This document shows, piece by piece, positions 13,625 to 16,380 of a stretch of DNA of 16,380 nt. The notes under the pieces are model-generated. The model made no database searches, had not been told where the DNA came from, and saw nothing but the letters and a program-made list of their open reading frames with translations. The stretch is from Pseudomonadota bacterium (GTDB lineage: Bacteria > Pseudomonadota > Alphaproteobacteria > Caulobacterales > Caulobacteraceae): NCBI GenBank assembly GCA_023433585.1, contig JAEZCL010000164.1, forward strand, positions 1-16,380. Direction: 5' to 3'. The translations under genes and the position numbers were made by a program. How positions within the stretch are numbered: the stretch's first letter is position 1; each line of letters opens with the position of its first letter.

Positions 13625-13868
13625 GTCGCTTCATCTCCTTCTCGTGCGCCCGGCGCAGACTGATGGCCCGGAGGACGCCGTCTCGGTCTGTCAGCACCAG
13701 ACAATGCGGTTTTCCGTCCAGGTGTCCGTAGGCCCGATAGCGCGTCTCGCCATAGTCGCGTCGATCATCCACGACGAACATGATCGCCTCGAAATCCTCC
13801 GCCCTGGACAACGAGACTCCGTGTTTGGCGATGTTCGCGGCGTCCTTGGCGGCGTCGAACACGATCAT
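13608..13868 (-). CDS. brnT: BrnT family ribonuclease toxin
   Basis: 86-residue RelE-like toxin (BrnT/DUF497). Family hallmarks are the start FDAAKDAANIAKHGVSLSRAEDF, a central RRDYGETRYRAYGHLDGKPHCLVLT, and RAISLRRAHEKEMKRH at the C-terminus, where the family normally has RIISAR-A---E. BrnT toxins cleave RNA and stop growth until BrnA binds; the activity here is inferred. No Shine-Dalgarno is present: the bases before the ATG read ACATAAATTC. The promoter (13903 to 13875) predicts transcription starting at, or within a base or two of, the A of ATG, so the message is probably leaderless. The region before it is notably AT-rich compared with its neighbours, which fits an acquired module. Confidence 0.92.
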   Translation of the reverse strand: MIVFDAAKDAANIAKHGVSLSRAEDFEAIMFVVDDRRDYGETRYRAYGHLDGKPHCLVLTDRDGVLRAISLRRAHEKEMKRHVPQG

Positions 13869-13874
13869 GAATTT

Positions 13875-13917
13875 ATGTAATACGAAAACATGGACATCGT
13901 CAAGGTTTTCGTATTAC
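13875..13917 (-). promoter_or_regulatory. brnTA promoter with perfect 13-bp dyad operator
   Basis: A perfect inverted repeat, GTAATACGAAAAC at 13877-13889 and GTTTTCGTATTAC at 13905-13917, is separated by 15 bp. On the minus strand TTGACG (13903-13898), a 17-bp spacer and TTACAT (13880-13875) form a promoter; one arm abuts the -35 on its upstream side and the other overlaps the spacer end and -10. This is the expected layout for BrnA-BrnT autorepression, since BrnA is a ribbon-helix-helix protein. The binding itself is inferred. Confidence 0.75.
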
Positions 13918-13956
13918 GCCAAACCGCCGCGCATCCATCCCTCGGCCTCGGCGTTG

Positions 13957-13986
13957 TTGTGGCGCCGGAAACGGCCCTGCTATAGC
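13957..13986 (+). promoter_or_regulatory. possible promoter of the small ORF and phosphomutase
   Basis: TTGTGGC (13957-13963) and GCTATAGC (13979-13986) resemble the Caulobacter housekeeping pattern TTGACGS-N10-14-GCTANAWC, with a 15-bp spacer and one mismatch in the -10. The predicted start falls at about 13993, the first base of the ATG of the small ORF. Confidence 0.45.
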
Positions 13987-13992
13987 GGACCC

Positions 13993-14133
13993 ATGCGGAA
14001 CCGACTGTTCTTTCCCCTCATGGCGCTGATTGCGGCCGGCATGGTCGCTCTGGCCCTGAACTGGCCCGAGGGCGAGGCGGGGCGGGGCGTGACGCCGCCG
14101 CCCGCCGGGGCCGACGCCGCGCCGGCCGCCTGA
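13993..14133 (+). CDS. small single-pass membrane protein, unknown function
   Basis: 46-residue peptide: a short basic start (MRNRL), one hydrophobic helix (FFPLMALIAAGMVALALNW) and a Gly/Pro/Ala-rich tail. It is expected to sit in the inner membrane with its tail outside. There is no ribosome site; the ATG coincides with the predicted transcription start of the GCTATAGC promoter, so translation would be leaderless. It ends 19 bp before the sugar phosphomutase and may simply lead that message. Short length leaves real doubt, but signal-like composition, promoter placement and codon third positions rich in G/C favour a real gene. An in-frame open stretch extends further left but would run over the brnTA promoter and lacks any start signal. 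Confidence 0.5.
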   Translation: MRNRLFFPLMALIAAGMVALALNWPEGEAGRGVTPPPAGADAAPAA

Positions 14134-14152
14134 CCTGATCCAAGGACGATTC

Positions 14153-15652
14153 ATGCTGACCCCTCGCGCGGGCCTGACGCCCAATACGGCCGACTACGAG
14201 AACCACGCCCTGGTCCGGCCGACGGGCTTTCGGGAATACGACGCCCGCTGGATCCTGGGCGAGGAGGTCAATCTGCTGGGAATCCAGGCCCTGGGGCTGG
14301 GTCTGGCGACCTATGCGCATGAAATCGGGGTGCGGCCGCGCATCGTGGTCGGCCATGACTTCCGGTCCTATTCCCTGAGCGTAAAACAGGCCCTGACGCT
14401 GGGCCTGATCCAGGGGGGCATGGAGGTTCTGGACATCGGCCTGGCGCTGTCGCCCATGGCCTATTTCGCCCAGTTCGCCCTGGATTGCCCCTGCGTGGCC
14501 ATGGTCACGGCCAGCCACAACGAGAACGGCTGGACCGGCGTCAAGATGGGGACCCAGGCGCCGCTGACCTTCGGTCCCGAGGAGATCGGGCGGCTGAAGG
14601 CCATCGTGCTGGGGGGCCAGGGCGTCGAACGCCCGGGCGGCCGTCTGGAGCGCATCGAGGATTTCCGCAAATCCTATCTGACGGAAGTGTCGGCGGACGT
14701 GGCCCTGACCCGGCCTTTGAAGGTCGTCGCCGCCTGCGGCAACGGCACGGCCGGCGCCTTCGCGCCGGAGGCCCTGCGCCGCATGGGCGCCGAGGTCATC
14801 GAGATGGACTGCGACCTCGACTGGACCTTCCCGAAATACAATCCGAACCCCGAGGACCACGCCATGCTGAAGGTCATGGCCGAACAGGTGAGGCGGACCG
14901 GCGCGGACCTGGCGCTGGGCTTCGACGGCGACGGCGACCGCTGCGGCGTGGTGGACGACACGGGCCAGGAGATCTTCGCCGACAAGATCGGATTGATGCT
15001 GGCCCGCGATCTGTCGGCCCTGCACGCGGACGCGACCTTCGTGGTCGATGTGAAATCGACGGGCCTCTACAAGACCGACCCGGTGCTGGCCGGGAACGGG
15101 GCCGACACGGTCTACTGGAAGACCGGCCACAGCTACATCAAGCGCAAGACCGCCGAACTGAAGGCCCTGGCCGGGTTCGAGAAGTCGGGGCACTTCTTCT
15201 TCAACGCGCCCATCGGGCGGGGCTATGACGACGGGATCGTGGCGGCCGGGGCGGTCCTGGCCATGCTGGACCGGAACCCGGATCGGCGGCTGTCCGACCT
15301 CAGGGCCGCGCTTCCGCCCGCCTTCACCTCGCTGACCATGAGCCCGCACTGCGACGACGAGGCCAAATACGCCGTGGTCGAGGCCATCCAGAAGGAATAT
15401 GCCGACCTGCATGCGGCGGGCGGCGAGATCCTGGGCCGGAAGATCACCGAGGTCATCACCGTCAACGGCGCACGCGTGCATCTGGAGGACGGCTCGTGGG
15501 TGCTGGTGCGCGCCTCGTCCAACAAGCCGGAACTGGTGGTGGTGGTGGAAAGCATGCGCTCGGAAGACGACATGCGCGCCCTGTTCCGCGAAGAAGTGAA
15601 ACCCCGCCTGGCCGCCCACCCCGAGATCGGCGCGTTTAACCAGGAGATCTGA
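14153..15652 (+). CDS. phosphomannomutase/phosphoglucomutase
   Basis: Alpha-D-phosphohexomutase that moves phosphate between C6 and C1 of mannose or glucose, feeding GDP-mannose or UDP-glucose for surface polysaccharide; cytosolic, 499 residues. The family sites are in order: PTGFREYDARW at the N-terminus, the phosphoserine loop TASHNENGWTGVKMG (Ser121), the metal loop DGDGDR (258-263), the sugar-binding loop EKSGH (343-347), and the phosphate-binding loop RASSNKPEL (from Arg453). The combination fits the dual-specificity PMM/PGM (AlgC/PgmG-like) group, not GlmM. The C-terminal loop is SSNKPE rather than the more usual SNTEP. AGGA six bases upstream supports the ATG. It probably shares a transcript with the small membrane ORF just ahead. 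Confidence 0.92.
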   Translation: MLTPRAGLTPNTADYENHALVRPTGFREYDARWILGEEVNLLGIQALGLGLATYAHEIGVRPRIVVGHDFRSYSLSVKQALTLGLIQGGMEVLDIGLALSPMAYFAQFALDCPCVAMVTASHNENGWTGVKMGTQAPLTFGPEEIGRLKAIVLGGQGVERPGGRLERIEDFRKSYLTEVSADVALTRPLKVVAACGNGTAGAFAPEALRRMGAEVIEMDCDLDWTFPKYNPNPEDHAMLKVMAEQVRRTGADLALGFDGDGDRCGVVDDTGQEIFADKIGLMLARDLSALHADATFVVDVKSTGLYKTDPVLAGNGADTVYWKTGHSYIKRKTAELKALAGFEKSGHFFFNAPIGRGYDDGIVAAGAVLAMLDRNPDRRLSDLRAALPPAFTSLTMSPHCDDEAKYAVVEAIQKEYADLHAAGGEILGRKITEVITVNGARVHLEDGSWVLVRASSNKPELVVVVESMRSEDDMRALFREEVKPRLAAHPEIGAFNQEI

Positions 15653-15660
15653 TCGCATCT

Positions 15661-15788
15661 TTCCTCCCCACGCATGAGGAGGGGGACCGCGAAGCGGTGG
15701 AGGGGGCGGCGCGACGGCAGAGGTGGAGTCGCCCCCTCCGTCACGGCCGCTGTGCGGCTGCGCCACCTCCCCCATAGAATGGGGAGGA
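15661..15788. repeat. intergenic palindromic GGAGGGGG-type repeat
   Basis: A non-coding block of about 128 bp fills the gap after the phosphomutase. Its ends are a perfect 9-bp inverted repeat (TCCTCCCCA at 15662-15670, TGGGGAGGA at 15780-15788). Inside, GAGGAGGGGGACC and GGTGGAGGGGGCGGC on the left face GTCGCCCCCTCC and CGCCACCTCCCCCAT on the right, so long imperfect hairpins can form on either strand. Similar GGAGGGGGACCxCGAAGxGGTGGAGGGGG elements are scattered between genes in many alphaproteobacteria, from memory. It may act as an RNA hairpin or be a miniature mobile sequence. It carries no gene. Confidence 0.7.
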
Positions 15789-15837
15789 CCCCGTGGCCCT
15801 CGCTTGACCCTTTCCCCGGCGCGGGCGAGGAACGGCC

Positions 15838-16380
15838 ATGCCTCAGTCCTCGCAACTGCCCGTGGTCATCGTCGGCGCCGGATTTTCCGGGGCCATGCTG
15901 GCGGCCCGGCTGGCGGAGCAGGGCCGGGCCTCGGTCCTGATCGGCCGCACCCCGGATTTTGGTCTGGGCGTCGCCTATTCCACGCCGTTCGCGGGCCACC
16001 TGCTAAACGTCCGCTCGTCGCGGATGAGCGCGGTCGAGGGCCGCCCGGCCGACTTCGTCGCCTGGCTGGCGGCGAACAACCCCGACCTGGCCGACCCCGA
16101 GGATTTCGCACCCCGCCAGATTTACGGCCGCTATGTCCAGGACCGGCTGACGGGCGTCGAGGCGGCCCACCCCGGCCTGATCCGGCGCGTCGTCGGTCAG
16201 GTCGTCAGCCTCTATACAGACGGCGTGAGTCTGGCCGACGGCACGCACATCGACGGCCGCGCCGTCGTCCTGGCCACCGGCAATCCAGCGCCGAAGACGG
16301 CCGAATCGGGCGCGAACCACCGCATCGTCGCCGACCCCTGGGCGCCCGGCGCGCTGGAACAGATCGGCGCGGACGACGAC
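15838..16380 (+). CDS. FAD/NAD(P)-binding protein, 5' part
   Basis: N-terminal 181 residues of a flavoprotein that runs off the window. It opens with a Rossmann dinucleotide motif (VVIVGAGFSGAMLAARLAEQG, GxGxxG at about 13-18), then GLGVAYSTPFAGHLLNVRSSRMSA and GRPADFVAWL, which match the FAD_NAD_binding (PF13454-type) group. A second strand, DGRAVVLATGNPAP, marks the end of the first FAD-binding half. GAGGAA about seven bases upstream supports the ATG. Members of this group are often annotated as FAD-dependent oxidoreductases or hydroxylase-like proteins of unknown substrate. Cytosolic; no signal is seen. It is separated from the phosphomutase by the palindromic repeat, so is probably a separate transcript. 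Confidence 0.85.
   Translation, partial: MPQSSQLPVVIVGAGFSGAMLAARLAEQGRASVLIGRTPDFGLGVAYSTPFAGHLLNVRSSRMSAVEGRPADFVAWLAANNPDLADPEDFAPRQIYGRYVQDRLTGVEAAHPGLIRRVVGQVVSLYTDGVSLADGTHIDGRAVVLATGNPAPKTAESGANHRIVADPWAPGALEQIGADDD

Noticed and set aside
13780..13992. N-terminal extension of the 46-residue ORF to 13780
   Set aside because: It would run antisense through the brnT start and the brnTA operator, with no start signals or family-like sequence.
14018..15775. Long minus-strand open frame (585 codons) opposite the phosphomutase
   Set aside because: Antisense shadow of a gene with intact phosphoserine and metal loops; composition is low-complexity and it runs into the palindromic repeat.

Overview
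The window is a stretch of ordinary but gene-dense chromosome from a high-GC alphaproteobacterium, most likely in the Caulobacterales (Brevundimonas- or Caulobacter-like). This placement is inferred from the mix of gene families (DUF6491, DUF1150 beside Hsp20, COG4798-type methyltransferases), from -10 boxes resembling the Caulobacter GCTANAWC element, from apparently leaderless genes, and from a GGAGGGGG-rich intergenic palindrome. No rRNA, tRNA, CRISPR array, prophage or insertion sequence was seen.

Layout. Positions 2-889 hold the 3' part of pabB (folate branch). Two tandem DUF6491 exported proteins follow (955-1347, 1491-1892), facing a DUF3828-type lipoprotein (1917-2492, minus). ileS occupies 2713-5562. 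A long minus-strand block (9843 down to 5575) then reads, in transcription order: exported COG4798 methyltransferase, a second Tat/lipoprotein-type COG4798 methyltransferase, alpha/beta hydrolase (ATGA overlap), DoxX membrane protein, Hsp20, DUF1150. A second hsp20 is divergent from this block (10106-10567, plus) and ends in a clear UUCG-loop terminator. Further minus-strand genes are a pentapeptide-repeat protein (10616-11908) and the overlapping pair gpmA and a RibD-like deaminase (13283 down to 11947). Next come a brnT/brnA toxin-antitoxin pair (13868 down to 13361), a tiny single-TM protein and a phosphomannomutase/phosphoglucomutase (13993-15652, plus), an intergenic palindromic repeat, and the start of an FAD/NAD(P)-binding protein that runs off the window.

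The most interesting signals are regulatory. Both hsp20 genes have a ROSE-type RNA thermometer just before the start codon: a UYGCU strand with one bulged G pairs with the Shine-Dalgarno AGGA. Each lies downstream of a plausible heat-shock (RpoH-like) promoter. The brnTA pair has a perfect 13-bp dyad wrapped around its promoter, and that promoter places transcription start on, or next to, the BrnT ATG. The small ORF ahead of the sugar phosphomutase looks leaderless in the same way.

The protein oddities are a RibD-like deaminase whose reductase half looks collapsed to about 60 residues, and two adjacent methyltransferase-fold proteins carrying different export signals. No wholly new multi-gene system is evident. 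The ROSE-controlled hsp20 pair and the exported methyltransferase, hydrolase and DoxX operon are the best leads.
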